Shown: positions 43,606 through 51,976 of the stretch, piece after piece | Layout of the letters: each line of letters begins with the position of its first letter | Numbering within the stretch: the stretch's first letter is position 1 | Source: Bacteroidales bacterium | GTDB lineage: Bacteria > Bacteroidota > Bacteroidia > Bacteroidales > VadinHA17 | Reading direction: 5' to 3' | NCBI GenBank assembly: GCA_025358455.1 | Contig: JANYJP010000042.1 | Location: forward strand, 1-64,000 | DNA length: 64,000 nt | Position numbers and translations under genes: made by a program | The notes under the pieces: model-generated | Told to the model about the DNA's origin: nothing | Seen by the model: the letters and a program-made list of their open reading frames with translations, nothing else | Database searches by the model: none

Positions 43606-43621
43606 GTTTTCACGTGGATCA
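43606..43621. promoter_or_regulatory. Weak parS-like site, 12/16 match
   Basis: GTTTTCACGTGGATCA keeps the CACGTG core but has four mismatches to the consensus. It lies between ywbE and pfk and is included because two better sites lie within 6 kb. Confidence 0.3.
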
Positions 43622-43661
43622 AATTTATATAAAATTATGATTGATTGTTAAATATACGCTA

Positions 43662-43853
43662 TCAGATTATCTGCTTAATTCTTCCTACCAGGCCATTTTC
43701 AAGCATAACTTTAATTCCATGAGGGTGGTTGGGCGATGAGGTAAGAATTTCTTTTACCTTGCCTCCGGTCAGGCGGCCAGTTCGTTTATCTTCAGTGAGT
43801 TCTACCATAACAACAATTCCCGGCTGTACATCAGCTCTGCGAGTTCCTTCCAT
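43662..43853 (-). CDS. YwbE family protein
   Basis: A 63-residue basic protein that matches the YwbE/DUF2196 family along its whole length: RADVQPGIVVMVELTEDKRTGRLTGGKVKEILTSSPNHPHGIKVMLENGLVGRI. The fold is likely a small beta barrel of the KOW/SH3 type. The function is unknown, although the similarity to nucleic-acid-binding barrels is suggestive. It is a single gene with no close partner. Confidence 0.88.
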   Translation of the reverse strand: MEGTRRADVQPGIVVMVELTEDKRTGRLTGGKVKEILTSSPNHPHGIKVMLENGLVGRIKQII

Positions 43854-43956
43854 AGCTATTACCTTTCAGGTGTTTTCAGGGTTAGTAAAAAATCGAAATC
43901 AGGTTAACTGTGCAATGTTAAAAAAATTTAGCATTACAAAAACAAAAAATGTTATT

Positions 43957-44367
43957 CTATTTATCTAATCCAAGTTGTTCAATGAGCCTGCCTGGCGGCA
44001 CAGGACGACCTTTTTTAGTTGCTATGCCTGTCACTTTAGCGTGCACAATGTATTTATTATCAGGGATACGGAATATATCCTGAATGAAAGCAAGCCGGGC
44101 ATTTCCTTCTCTTTGAATTTCGACTCTTACGATAAATTTATCACAGCTTCTCAACGGATACTTATAGTCAATCTCAACCCGTGTAACAATAAGATCTATT
44201 CCTTCATTGTGCAAATCAAAAAAACTTATTCCTTTTGAGATAAGAAACGCATGTCTTGCATGTTCGAGATAATGCTGATAGTTGGCATTGTTAACGACAC
44301 CCTGGAGATCGCATTCATAATCTCTGACAACGAACTCAAGGCCAAATATTTCCGGGTTATCTGTCAT
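43957..44367 (-). CDS. Acyl-CoA thioesterase, 4HBT hotdog fold
   Basis: A 136-residue hotdog-fold thioesterase of the YbgC/4-hydroxybenzoyl-CoA type. The signature is VRDYECDLQGVVNNANYQHYLEHARHAFL, with the active-site Asp/Gln at D-x-Q-G-V-V-N-N in place of the more common D-x-D-x-x-G-x-V. RVEIDYKYPLRSCDKFIVRVEI follows. The acyl substrate is unknown. The start overlaps the end of the CoA-binding-protein gene by 4 bp, so both are probably made together and both are CoA-related. Confidence 0.87.
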   Translation of the reverse strand: MTDNPEIFGLEFVVRDYECDLQGVVNNANYQHYLEHARHAFLISKGISFFDLHNEGIDLIVTRVEIDYKYPLRSCDKFIVRVEIQREGNARLAFIQDIFRIPDNKYIVHAKVTGIATKKGRPVPPGRLIEQLGLDK

Positions 44368-44813
44368 TTAGGGAAGCGGCCAAAAAACTTTTTGAGACTT
44401 CCATGAAATTTATGCATGCTATGAGGTTTGAAATACATCAGAATGCATTCTCCCGATATATAATTAATGCCGGAACCCTTCAACTCGTCAAGCGCTTCTT
44501 TACTATCAGCCATCTGCTGTATCCAAATCTGTTTAATTCCTTTTTCTTTTGCTTCTCTCACAACAGCAGCAGTCTGATCCTTTTTTGTAAGAATGATAAT
44601 TCCCTTTACATCTGCCGGCAGTTGCGTAACATTTGGATAAGATTTTTCACCCAGAATCTGATCAGCTACAGGGTTAACAGGAATGAGCTTCATCCCTTTT
44701 TCTTTTAGCTCTTTAAAAGCAGTATAGCCGAATTTTTTAGGATTACGTGATACCCCCACCATTGCAATAGGCTGGGAATCAAGAAATTCGTTAATTTGTT
44801 TTAAGGATGTCAT
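44364..44813 (-). CDS. CoA-binding (Rossmann) protein
   Basis: A 149-residue protein of the YccU-like CoA_binding family. The nucleotide loop is AMVGVSRNPKKFGYTAFKELKEKG (about residues 17-40), followed by PVNPVADQILGEKSYPNV and IKQIWIQQMADSKEALDEL. The fold is that of the N-terminal domain of succinyl-CoA synthetase alpha. Such stand-alone proteins bind CoA or acyl-CoA; their role is unclear. It is first in a two-gene operon with the thioesterase. Confidence 0.87.
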   Translation of the reverse strand: MTSLKQINEFLDSQPIAMVGVSRNPKKFGYTAFKELKEKGMKLIPVNPVADQILGEKSYPNVTQLPADVKGIIILTKKDQTAAVVREAKEKGIKQIWIQQMADSKEALDELKGSGINYISGECILMYFKPHSMHKFHGSLKKFFGRFPK

Positions 44814-45059
44814 TGTTTCGGAGAGTTTTAGAGTTCAGCACGGAAATATAGTAAAAAATATTCAAAGTGAATAGCGTGTCTAAAGTGTCTGGCCTTATTA
44901 AGAAAATTTTATTTAACTACTTTAACTTTAACCACTCCAAACTTTGGGCACTCCAAACTTCTTCCCCTAAGTATAAAGACTTAAAAATACAATAAAAAAG
45001 CAAACTGACATTTTTTTTTATTTACTTGGTATTGGTGTTTAACCAATTCTAACTCATTT

Positions 45060-46343
45060 ATGAATAAGCCAGAGGACCGAAGCGGGTACCTTTTTTCCAG
45101 GGGTTACTCGAACTATGTTTTCATGTTACTATTTCTGTTGTATATGTTTGATTACATAGACAGAATGGTTGTAACCTCGATGTTTACGTCAATTGAGAAA
45201 GACTGGGGAATAACACATACACAGAGCGGGTTACTTGTTTCTGCCGTGTATTGGGCTATTGTTCTTCTGACTTTTCCAATATCCATTCTTGTTGACAGAT
45301 GGAGCAGGACCAAAACGATCGGTGTAATGGCAATAATGTGGAGTATTGCCACGGCTCTTTGTGCCTTAACCGGAAATTTTGTACAGCTATTTATGGCGCG
45401 AATGCTTATTGGAGTCGGAGAAGCCGGATATGCTCCCGGGGGGAGCGCTATGATCTCAGGATTATATCCGATTGACAAAAGGGCAAGAATGATGGGATTG
45501 TGGAATGCTTCTATTCCGCTTGGTTCAGCGATAGGGGTTTTGCTTGGAGGCATTATTGCAGCAAAGCTGGGATGGAAGCATGCATTTGGAATTGTCGCGA
45601 TACCGGGTCTCATTATTGCGATTCTCTTTTTCTTTGTAAAGGATTATAAAACAGTCGACCTCTCATTTTATGATAAGAACAGTAATAAAGTAAAGATGGA
45701 AAAGAAAGATATGGTTAAAGAGTTTCTTTCAAAGCCATCTGTTCTTTTAACATATCTCGGAATGGCCGCGGTTGTATTTGTAACAACTTCTATGCTTACC
45801 TGGCTGCCAACTTATTTTGAAAAAGCGAGAAATATACCTCAGGAAGCAGCAGGGAAAATGGCAAGTTCGATCATGGTTCTTGCTCTTGTTGGCGCCCCTC
45901 TGGGGGGTTATCTGACTGATATTTGGAGAAAATCACAGGATAATGCAAGACTTATGTTCCCGGCAATTTCAACATTAATTTCTGCTATATTGCTTTTTGT
46001 TGCGCTGGTACTTTTTAAAGGAACAGTTCAATATGTTGTTTTTCTTGTTTTTGGCGTATTTGTTCTGGCCTTCATATCAGGAGCCGCCTCCGTTACGCAG
46101 GATGTAATACATCCCGGGCTAAGGGCAACATCATATGCAATTGCTGTAGTAGTTCAGAACCTTCTGGGAGCCTCCACTGCACCGGTTGTAATGGGGAAAA
46201 TCTATGATCTGACAAACATTGAGACAGCATTGTCGGTTCTTCCGTTTGTCCTTTTGGTTGGAGCATTTCTATTCTGGCTGGGTTCAAAATACTATGTGAA
46301 GGATCTTGGCAAGGTTGTCCGGATTCATTTAGAGGCAGAATAA
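45060..46343 (+). CDS. MFS transporter
   Basis: A 427-residue 12-helix major-facilitator carrier. The loop 2-3 signature is LVDRWSRTKTIG, and the N-terminal half carries MLIGVGEAGYAPGGSAMISGLYP and GLWNASIPLGSAIGVLLGG. The latter pattern is close to the Spinster-like/ACS group, which exports lipids or imports organic anions. The substrate is not determinable. It is alone on its strand and converges on the polyprenyl synthase gene with a 2-bp gap. The 246 bp upstream hold only a direct repeat ACTCCAAACTT (near 44935-44970). Confidence 0.85.
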   Translation: MNKPEDRSGYLFSRGYSNYVFMLLFLLYMFDYIDRMVVTSMFTSIEKDWGITHTQSGLLVSAVYWAIVLLTFPISILVDRWSRTKTIGVMAIMWSIATALCALTGNFVQLFMARMLIGVGEAGYAPGGSAMISGLYPIDKRARMMGLWNASIPLGSAIGVLLGGIIAAKLGWKHAFGIVAIPGLIIAILFFFVKDYKTVDLSFYDKNSNKVKMEKKDMVKEFLSKPSVLLTYLGMAAVVFVTTSMLTWLPTYFEKARNIPQEAAGKMASSIMVLALVGAPLGGYLTDIWRKSQDNARLMFPAISTLISAILLFVALVLFKGTVQYVVFLVFGVFVLAFISGAASVTQDVIHPGLRATSYAIAVVVQNLLGASTAPVVMGKIYDLTNIETALSVLPFVLLVGAFLFWLGSKYYVKDLGKVVRIHLEAE

Positions 46344-46345
46344 TT

Positions 46346-47320
46346 TTATTTTTTCCTTGAGGTAGTATAATGAACGAATTCCCTGAGTGACTCTTTAACT
46401 TTTGACTCAGGATAAGAATCAAGAATAGCCAGCGCTTTATCGCGGTATTGATTCATTTTAAGCTCAGCGTATCCGATACCTCCATAATCTGAAACATAAT
46501 TGATAACTTCGGTAATCTCAGCCTTCGTTTTTTTCTTGTTTTTTACAATGGCAAGCACCTGTCGTTTTTTAGAAACCGGCGATTGTTCAAGAGCGTATAT
46601 AAGAGGAAGGGTGATCTTTTTTTCCTTAATGTCATTTCCCACTGTTTTCCCTGTCAGCCCGGTTCCTTCATAATCCAGAATATCATCCCGTATCTGAAAG
46701 GCGATGCCAATGTTTTCTCCGAACTCTTTCATTAATTGTATCGTCTCAGGATCTTCTGTTGTCGATCTTGCACCACAGGCTGTACAGGCGGAAAGTAATG
46801 CAGCTGTTTTGCTGATTATGATCTTATAATAATCTTCTTCTTTTATATTTAATTTTCTGGCTTTCTGGATTTGTAAGAGCTCCCCTTCAGACATTGATTT
46901 TACCGCTTCGGAAATAATTTCAAGCATATCATAGCGGGATTTTTCAACGCAGATATGCATACCCGATGAAAGAAGATAATCACCAAGCAGAACAGCAATT
47001 TTAGAGTTCCAAAGAGCATTTATTGAAAGAGATCCCCGTCTTTCGTGAGCATCATCAACAACATCATCGTGGACAAGAGAAGCAGTATGCAGAAGTTCAA
47101 TACAGGTTGCTGCCACAAATGTTGGTTCAGCTATGTTCCCATTTAATTTTGCGGTAAGAAAGACAAGCAATGGTCTCATTTGTTTGCCCTTACGGCGAAG
47201 AATATAGTTCAGGATGATATTGAGCAAAGGAATATCACTTCGCATAGTTTTGCTAAAGTAGGCCTCAAATTCAGCCATCTCTTTATCAACTGGTTCCTTA
47301 ATTCGGGAGAGAGCGGACAT
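46346..47320 (-). CDS. Polyprenyl diphosphate synthase
   Basis: A 324-residue trans-prenyltransferase that makes the long isoprenoid tail for menaquinone. The first Asp-rich motif is LVHDDVVDDAHERRG (about residues 79-93) and the second is FQIRDDILDYEG (about 202-213). The frame begins at 47335 (MKFFHM), but a -7 element at 47337-47344 would put transcription start inside those codons, so the Met at 47320 (MSALSRI) is chosen. This also gives the usual length. The long-chain type is inferred from small residues before the first motif. It fits the menaquinol-using complex III downstream. Confidence 0.9.
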   Translation of the reverse strand: MSALSRIKEPVDKEMAEFEAYFSKTMRSDIPLLNIILNYILRRKGKQMRPLLVFLTAKLNGNIAEPTFVAATCIELLHTASLVHDDVVDDAHERRGSLSINALWNSKIAVLLGDYLLSSGMHICVEKSRYDMLEIISEAVKSMSEGELLQIQKARKLNIKEEDYYKIIISKTAALLSACTACGARSTTEDPETIQLMKEFGENIGIAFQIRDDILDYEGTGLTGKTVGNDIKEKKITLPLIYALEQSPVSKKRQVLAIVKNKKKTKAEITEVINYVSDYGGIGYAELKMNQYRDKALAILDSYPESKVKESLREFVHYTTSRKK

Positions 47321-47336
47321 ATGAAAAAATTTCATT

Positions 47337-47344
47337 CAAATATA
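47337..47344 (-). promoter_or_regulatory. -7 element (TATATTTG) for the polyprenyl synthase
   Basis: On the minus strand it matches TAnnTTTG, with TTG (47362-47360) 15 bp upstream as a -33 box. Its position decides the start codon at 47320 rather than 47335. Confidence 0.5.
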
Positions 47345-47445
47345 CTAAAATCAGTTGTTCAAGATACCGGTTGCTTTTTTGTTCTTGTATTAAGGTTCGT
47401 TTCCATTAATAAATAGAGAGAACTGAACATATCAACATATTTATA

Positions 47446-47453
47446 TATATTTG
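47446..47453 (+). promoter_or_regulatory. -7 element (TATATTTG) for the arsR-like gene
   Basis: It matches TAnnTTTG and lies 19 bp before the ATG at 47473. Confidence 0.5.
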
Positions 47454-47472
47454 CACGACAAATGTTTAAGGA

Positions 47473-47775
47473 ATGGAATTTAAAGGAATAAATCCTGAAA
47501 GTCTTGAAAGAGCGGCAAACATGCTTAAAGCTATTGCCCACCCGGTAAGAATTTCTATTGTTGGCTGTCTAGAAGACGGGGAAAAAAGAACTGTTACGGA
47601 AATACATAAGCAGCTGGGTATTGAACAATCGACAGCTTCGCATCACCTTGGCATACTTAAAGACAAGGGTGTGCTGGCTTCAAAAAGAGAAGGGAAAAAC
47701 ACCTGGTATTATCTGAAAGAAATAAATCTGAAAACAGTTTTGAATTGTATAAATAACTGTTGCCAGGATAAATAG
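47473..47775 (+). CDS. ArsR-family winged-helix repressor
   Basis: A 100-residue ArsR/SmtB-type regulator. The HTH is VTEIHKQLGIEQSTASHHLGILKDKGVLASKREGKNTWYYL (about residues 37-77), with the conserved KAIAHPVRISIVGCL before it. The classical alpha-3 metal site (ELCVCDL) is absent. The C-terminus has CINNCC, which together with the Cys in VGCL could still bind a thiophilic metal. No transporter or arsenic gene is adjacent, so the target is unknown. Confidence 0.88.
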   Translation: MEFKGINPESLERAANMLKAIAHPVRISIVGCLEDGEKRTVTEIHKQLGIEQSTASHHLGILKDKGVLASKREGKNTWYYLKEINLKTVLNCINNCCQDK

Positions 47776-47859
47776 TATTGACAGTATTTTTAAGTTCCGA
47801 AGTGTTATGGTTATTCCTCATAGCCGGGGAAACGAATGTACTGCCTGTGATGCTGAAAA

Positions 47860-48468
47860 TCAGGAAAGATCACTGAACATTCTTTTCTGAAATAATACTA
47901 TTGATATTACCCCACAGGTTATTGCAGAGTCGGCAATATTAAAAACAGGCCTGAAAAAGATAAATGATTCACCTGCTTTAATTGGCGACCATGATGGCCA
48001 GTGTGTGTTAATTATCGGAAAGTAGAACATATCAACCACTCTTCCATGCAGAAATGAGGAATATCCGCCTTCAGGCGGGAAAAGAACTGAAGGGTGATTA
48101 AAGCCTTCATTAAAAATCATTCCATAGAATGCACTATCAATGACGTTTCCTACTGCTCCGGCCATAATAGCGCTTACAGCAAGGATAAGACCGAGGTTTG
48201 ATTTTTTACTTATAAGAGATGAAAGAAACCAGCCAATACCGAATATTGCGACAATCCTGAAGACGCTTAGAATGAGCTTTCCGGGCTTGCCACCCATTTC
48301 CATCCCAAATGCCATTCCGTTGTTCTCAATGAAATGCAGTATACCCCAGTTTCCGAAAAGGTGTATTTCCTGACCAATCTGCATATGTGTTTTAATCCAA
48401 ATTTTCAGCATCTGATCAATAACCAGAATCAGAAATATAAATAACACAGACTTTTTCCCTAATGACAT
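47860..48468 (-). CDS. lspA: Lipoprotein signal peptidase II
   Basis: A 202-residue inner-membrane aspartyl protease that cleaves prolipoproteins after diacylglyceryl transfer. Motifs are IDQMLKIWIKTHM, FIENNGMAFGM, GAVGNVIDSAFYGMI (first catalytic Asp) and VFNIADSAITCGVI (second catalytic Asp). The internal segment between (about 125-155) is longer than in E. coli, as usual in Bacteroidota. The open frame reaches 48525, but the ATG at 48468 (MSLGKKSVLF) places the first helix correctly. It would process the many lipoproteins encoded in this window. Confidence 0.94.
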   Translation of the reverse strand: MSLGKKSVLFIFLILVIDQMLKIWIKTHMQIGQEIHLFGNWGILHFIENNGMAFGMEMGGKPGKLILSVFRIVAIFGIGWFLSSLISKKSNLGLILAVSAIMAGAVGNVIDSAFYGMIFNEGFNHPSVLFPPEGGYSSFLHGRVVDMFYFPIINTHWPSWSPIKAGESFIFFRPVFNIADSAITCGVISIVLFQKRMFSDLS

Positions 48469-48548
48469 AATTATCCCGTTAAAATTAATAAGTGGCGCAA
48501 AATAATAAAAATTTTGATGAGACAACCTTCACATTCTGATAAATGAAA

Positions 48549-48584
48549 GGCAGCAGGTGAGAGATTGCTTTCTCTCCTGCCGCC
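48549..48584 (-). terminator. Hairpin terminator after creD
   Basis: GGCAGCAGGTGAGAG (48549-48563) pairs with CTCTCCTGCCGCC (48572-48584). On the minus strand it lies about 50 bp after the creD stop and is followed by TTTCATTTAT, consistent with a terminator. Confidence 0.6.
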
Positions 48585-48632
48585 TTATCCGGGAACTTTT
48601 CAGGATCAATCAACAAGTTTCAGTACAATTGA

Positions 48633-49952
48633 TCAATCAACTCTGTCACCGGAAGGCTCTTTATTATACAGGTTAAGTTTCATGGAGAATTTCATGGTTA
48701 TTGCCAGAAGAATAAAGAGGCCAATATTGCCGGCTAAGTAGGCATAGTCATTGAGGGTCAGCAAAATGAATATAAATACATAAAGGAACACAAGTAGTGC
48801 TGAAATAAACATTACAGGCCGCTTCTCAGGTAAAATAGCTCTGAGGAAGGATGTAATCAAAATAATTGTTGATGCAGCGGATATCAGGTAAGCTATATTA
48901 AACCCAACTTGCTCACTTAAAGCATTAAGAAGCGAAAAGAACAGAATAAGGGCTAGCGCAAGCTGAAGATAATGAAAGACATGAATATTTTCACCGGTTG
49001 TAATCTCGGCAAATATCAAAGCCAGAAATGTCAATGCAATAAACAGAATGCCATATTTGGCGCTTCTTAACGATTTCTGATAATGATCAACCTGTAATAT
49101 GAAATTTACACCGAATGAGTCGTTCATCGGTTTAAAAGTATTTCCTGTCCACGATTGCGGAAAATTCCGATTTAGATTAGTAACCAGCCACTTAGCATCG
49201 AATCCTGATTTATTGATTGTTCTTTCAGCCGGCAGAAAACTTCCCATAAACCCAGGGGCATCCCATGGAGACCTGAGGCTTACATTCGTTGTTTTCCCCA
49301 TCGGCGTGAAACTTAAGCTTTCTGAACCTGAAAGTTTTAAATCAAGTGAGTATTGAATTCGCTTACTCTGTTCAGATACTTTAGCAGGGAAGGTAATGCC
49401 GGAACTGAAAAGCTCGGAATCTTTTAAGCCGGGAATTGCATCAACAGATGAAGAATCCGTTTTTAATGTAACGGCCCCCTTTAAACCGCGATTATCACTT
49501 ATTCCTAAAGTGTAGTAAGCTTCATTCCAGAGGATCTCACTTTTTTCTCCTATATTTATATCCGGGATGATAAATTCGCCCGAAAGCTTCACGTCTGAAG
49601 TAAATACCACTGCCTGATAGATGCTCCTGTGTCGTTTTTCAGTATTTACATCACCCTTGATAGTCAACGTTTCAGGCATCAGATGATATACTGATTTGTA
49701 GGGTTCGGCATCTTTTTTTGCAGGATAAATATTTAAAGGAATATTAAGAACGGGTCCTGAAATAGTTTGTTGCCCGGCCCACTGAACAGCTATTTCCTTT
49801 TTAATATTTTCAGAATTGGTTTGTCTTTCCCTGATAATAGATTTGATCAGTTCAAGCGGTACTAGCAGAAAAAGCCCCAAAATTGCCAGCAGCATCATCT
49901 TAATTGTAAGTGAGTGCTGCCATTTTTTGTTGTCACTGATTTCAATTTTCAT
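48633..49952 (-). CDS. creD: CreD-family inner-membrane protein
   Basis: A 439-residue CreD/CET-type membrane protein. One N-terminal helix (HSLTIKMMLLAILGLFLLVPLELIKSII) is followed by a large periplasmic beta-rich domain (about 45-290), then five or so C-terminal helices. The start WQHSLTIKMMLLAILGLFLLVP and the periplasmic GVTFPAKVSEQSKRIQYSLDL-like region fit the family. In E. coli CreD belongs to the CreBC regulon and affects colicin E2 tolerance; its biochemical role is unknown. It is the last gene of a three-gene unit, with its own operator copy just upstream. Confidence 0.88.
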   Translation of the reverse strand: MKIEISDNKKWQHSLTIKMMLLAILGLFLLVPLELIKSIIRERQTNSENIKKEIAVQWAGQQTISGPVLNIPLNIYPAKKDAEPYKSVYHLMPETLTIKGDVNTEKRHRSIYQAVVFTSDVKLSGEFIIPDINIGEKSEILWNEAYYTLGISDNRGLKGAVTLKTDSSSVDAIPGLKDSELFSSGITFPAKVSEQSKRIQYSLDLKLSGSESLSFTPMGKTTNVSLRSPWDAPGFMGSFLPAERTINKSGFDAKWLVTNLNRNFPQSWTGNTFKPMNDSFGVNFILQVDHYQKSLRSAKYGILFIALTFLALIFAEITTGENIHVFHYLQLALALILFFSLLNALSEQVGFNIAYLISAASTIILITSFLRAILPEKRPVMFISALLVFLYVFIFILLTLNDYAYLAGNIGLFILLAITMKFSMKLNLYNKEPSGDRVD

Positions 49953-49978
49953 AGATATAAATTATTTATTATTAAAAG

Positions 49979-49997
49979 TACTTTGAGTTGCAAAGCA
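49979..49997. promoter_or_regulatory. Palindromic operator before creD
   Basis: TACTTTG-N5-CAAAGCA lies 26 bp upstream of the creD start. It differs from the copy at 50957-50975 by one base in the half-sites and has the same preceding AAAAG. It is probably the binding site for the winged-helix regulator encoded next door. Confidence 0.6.
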
Positions 49998-50011
49998 TTG
50001 GTTCACAAAAA

Positions 50012-50308
50012 TTATTGTGAGTTAATTATCTTTTCAAGAGCTTTTAAGTGGATTCCGAATAATTGTTTTCCTGTTTCAGTTATTGAATAACGGGTATTTG
50101 GTTTTCTTCCGATAAACTGTTTATTTACCTTGATCAGATCATTTTCTTCGAGAGCTTTTAAGTGGCTTGCCAGATTCCCATCGGTCACGTCAAGTGTCTC
50201 CTTCAGATTATTGAAGTCATAATAATCATTGACAGCCAGGACCGACATTATACCTAATCTGACCCTGTTTTCGAATAATTTATTTAATCCGGCAATAACA
50301 CCTTTCAC
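50012..50308 (-). CDS. Winged-helix transcriptional regulator of the creD unit
   Basis: A 98-residue small winged-helix protein of the type often found with CreD (PadR/MarR-like 'HTH_34'). It has LNKLFENRVRLGIMSVLAVNDYYDFNNLKETLDVTDGNLASHLKALEENDLIKVNKQFIGRKPNTRYSITETGKQLF, a full HTH plus wing. No effector domain is present. It overlaps the upstream membrane gene by 4 bp. It is the natural candidate to bind the two TACTTTG-N5-CAAAGYA sites. Confidence 0.88.
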   Translation of the reverse strand: MKGVIAGLNKLFENRVRLGIMSVLAVNDYYDFNNLKETLDVTDGNLASHLKALEENDLIKVNKQFIGRKPNTRYSITETGKQLFGIHLKALEKIINSQ

Positions 50309-50940
50309 TTTTCGTACTTTCTATACATTATCAAACCATAGATTATATGGAGGATTCCAAACCCAAGGCACCAGAAAATCAATCCAAAGTCGGTAAATAA
50401 TGCCGAGACAAGACCGATTAAGATTTCTATCAATCCAAGTATAAATACATCATTGTTGGTGAACTTGCCGGCATTAACAAGAGCCAATCCGTAGAAAACC
50501 AGCATTGAAGGTATGATTAATTGCAACAGGTTCTCATTATACAGAATAACTATAAATATCCCTCCTGTAACAAGGGGAACCAGAACATTAATAAGCATTC
50601 TTTTTGAAACAGGGGTCCATATTTTCAGTCCCTGGCTGATTGATTTCCTGTATGAAAAGAAGATTGAAACACCTATTGCCAGGATCAGAACCGCCATTGA
50701 ATCAATTATGAGCCAGAATCTCATAATGCTCACCTCCTCAGCATTCATTCCCGTAAAATATTCACTACTGAGCATGATATTGCCTTTGAGAATCGCAAAG
50801 CAGGCAACGGCCCCGCCAATAAGAGCTATAAGCCCGGCGAAAAGCCCCGATAATCCGCTTAGCGAAAGAAACCGGGAAGATTCTTCCATTATTTTCCGGA
50901 TTGTATTCAGATCTTCACAGGATTTCGATCTACTTTTCAT
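50305..50940 (-). CDS. Membrane protein of the creD unit
   Basis: A 211-residue inner-membrane protein with six predicted helices (FLSLSGLSGLFAGLIALIGGAVACFAIL, LIIDSMAVLILAIGVSIFFSY, MLINVLVPLVTGGIFIVILYN and three more). A soluble N-terminal stretch of ~30 residues begins with KSRSKSCEDLNTIRKIMEESSRF. Family unknown to me by name. Together with a small winged-helix regulator and CreD it is a conserved Bacteroidota trio. Possible role: membrane sensor or partner for CreD (inference). It is the first gene of the operon. Confidence 0.75.
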   Translation of the reverse strand: MKSRSKSCEDLNTIRKIMEESSRFLSLSGLSGLFAGLIALIGGAVACFAILKGNIMLSSEYFTGMNAEEVSIMRFWLIIDSMAVLILAIGVSIFFSYRKSISQGLKIWTPVSKRMLINVLVPLVTGGIFIVILYNENLLQLIIPSMLVFYGLALVNAGKFTNNDVFILGLIEILIGLVSALFTDFGLIFWCLGFGILHIIYGLIMYRKYEK

Positions 50941-50956
50941 GTATGTATTATAAAAG

Positions 50957-50975
50957 TACTTTGAAATACAAAGTA
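50957..50975. promoter_or_regulatory. Palindromic operator before the creD operon
   Basis: A perfect inverted repeat TACTTTG-N5-CAAAGTA starts 17 bp upstream of the operon's first ATG (50940). The same motif recurs at 49979-49997. Confidence 0.65.
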
Positions 50976-51111
50976 AAAGAATATTATCTGATATTCAAAA
51001 TCTATCAGGTAAATATTTTTTGTCAGCAGGCAAATTTTTAAATAAGTTATTCTATGCGCACAATTCATGACAACGCAATGGGATGAACATAAACAGGAAT
51101 AAATAAAAGAA

Positions 51112-51130
51112 GGTGTCCTTTTGAGACACC
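51112..51130 (-). terminator. Intrinsic terminator of the lipoprotein gene
   Basis: GGTGTC/GACACC (51112-51117 and 51125-51130) form a stem around a 7-base loop. On the minus strand the hairpin is followed by TTCTTTTATTTATT, a U-rich tract, 28 bp after the stop of the gene at 51158. Confidence 0.75.
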
Positions 51131-51157
51131 CTCTTATGCCAGTCGATCCGGTTTACA

Positions 51158-51976
51158 TCATTGACAAATTGTATTTATTCTATTTAAATCCCAGCAAAAC
51201 CAGGTACCATCAAGATAGTCTGAACTTTTAACCCTGCCATTGTTGGTTTTAGTATTCCATTCAACATTAAGATCAGAAAACTTAACCCCGTTAAAATAAT
51301 GGATTGTATAATAAGCATTTAATGTGGCGGTTGTTAACCCATACTCAATAGCGCTGGTATTAAATGTATTACTTTTAACGTACGTGTATTTTATTTTACC
51401 AATAGAAGCACCGGTTTTTGTCCAGTCAATTTTGAGAATAGCATTTGGGGATGCAGAGCTCTCGTAGAGGGTCCATTGTCCGCTGGTTCCGTCAGGTTTA
51501 GATGTTCCTTCAAACCACAGAAAGTCAGTAAAACCGGGAAAACCGGGGGTTTCGTCTTTAGTAATATACATCTTCCAGATAACATCGCTGGCTACGGCCT
51601 GTCCTGTCAACCGGGCTTTATAAGTACTTCCCGCTACAGTAACGTTATAACTCCACTGCCAGTAGTTTTTAGAAAGATAAACCGGAGTCTGGTCAATAGC
51701 CAGCTTAAATGACGCTACCGGAATTACCAGTGTTGTGTTTATAATTAATTTCCAGATCACTGCAACAGTGGCTGCAAATTGAAAATTACTGTTTTCTGTT
51801 CCTTTCTGGCCGGGAATCAGCTCTATAGATTTTTTCTGTGTATCGAAATTACTGAAATCAATTGTCATGGATTCAGCTGGCGGCAATGCCGGAGGATTTC
51901 CTTTATCTTTTTTACAACCGGCGAAAAATAAGGATACCAGAATAAAAACAAGACTTATAGAAATTAGTTTTTTCAT
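51158..51976 (-). CDS. Hypothetical lipoprotein
   Basis: A 272-residue protein with a lipoprotein signal (KKLISISLVFILVSLFFAGCKKDKG, lipobox FAGC at about residue 20). The mature part is Trp/Tyr/Thr-rich and beta-strand-like (NYWQWSYNVTVAGSTYKARLTGQAV, VIWKMYITKD, WFEGTSKPDGTSGQWTLYES). No family recognised. It resembles secreted beta-sandwich proteins placed on the outer membrane. It is monocistronic with its own terminator. Function unknown. Confidence 0.7.
   Translation of the reverse strand: MKKLISISLVFILVSLFFAGCKKDKGNPPALPPAESMTIDFSNFDTQKKSIELIPGQKGTENSNFQFAATVAVIWKLIINTTLVIPVASFKLAIDQTPVYLSKNYWQWSYNVTVAGSTYKARLTGQAVASDVIWKMYITKDETPGFPGFTDFLWFEGTSKPDGTSGQWTLYESSASPNAILKIDWTKTGASIGKIKYTYVKSNTFNTSAIEYGLTTATLNAYYTIHYFNGVKFSDLNVEWNTKTNNGRVKSSDYLDGTWFCWDLNRINTICQ

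Noticed and set aside
45152-45613. 153-codon reverse frame inside the MFS gene
   Set aside because: It is antisense to conserved MFS motifs and has Pro/Ile-rich shadow composition.
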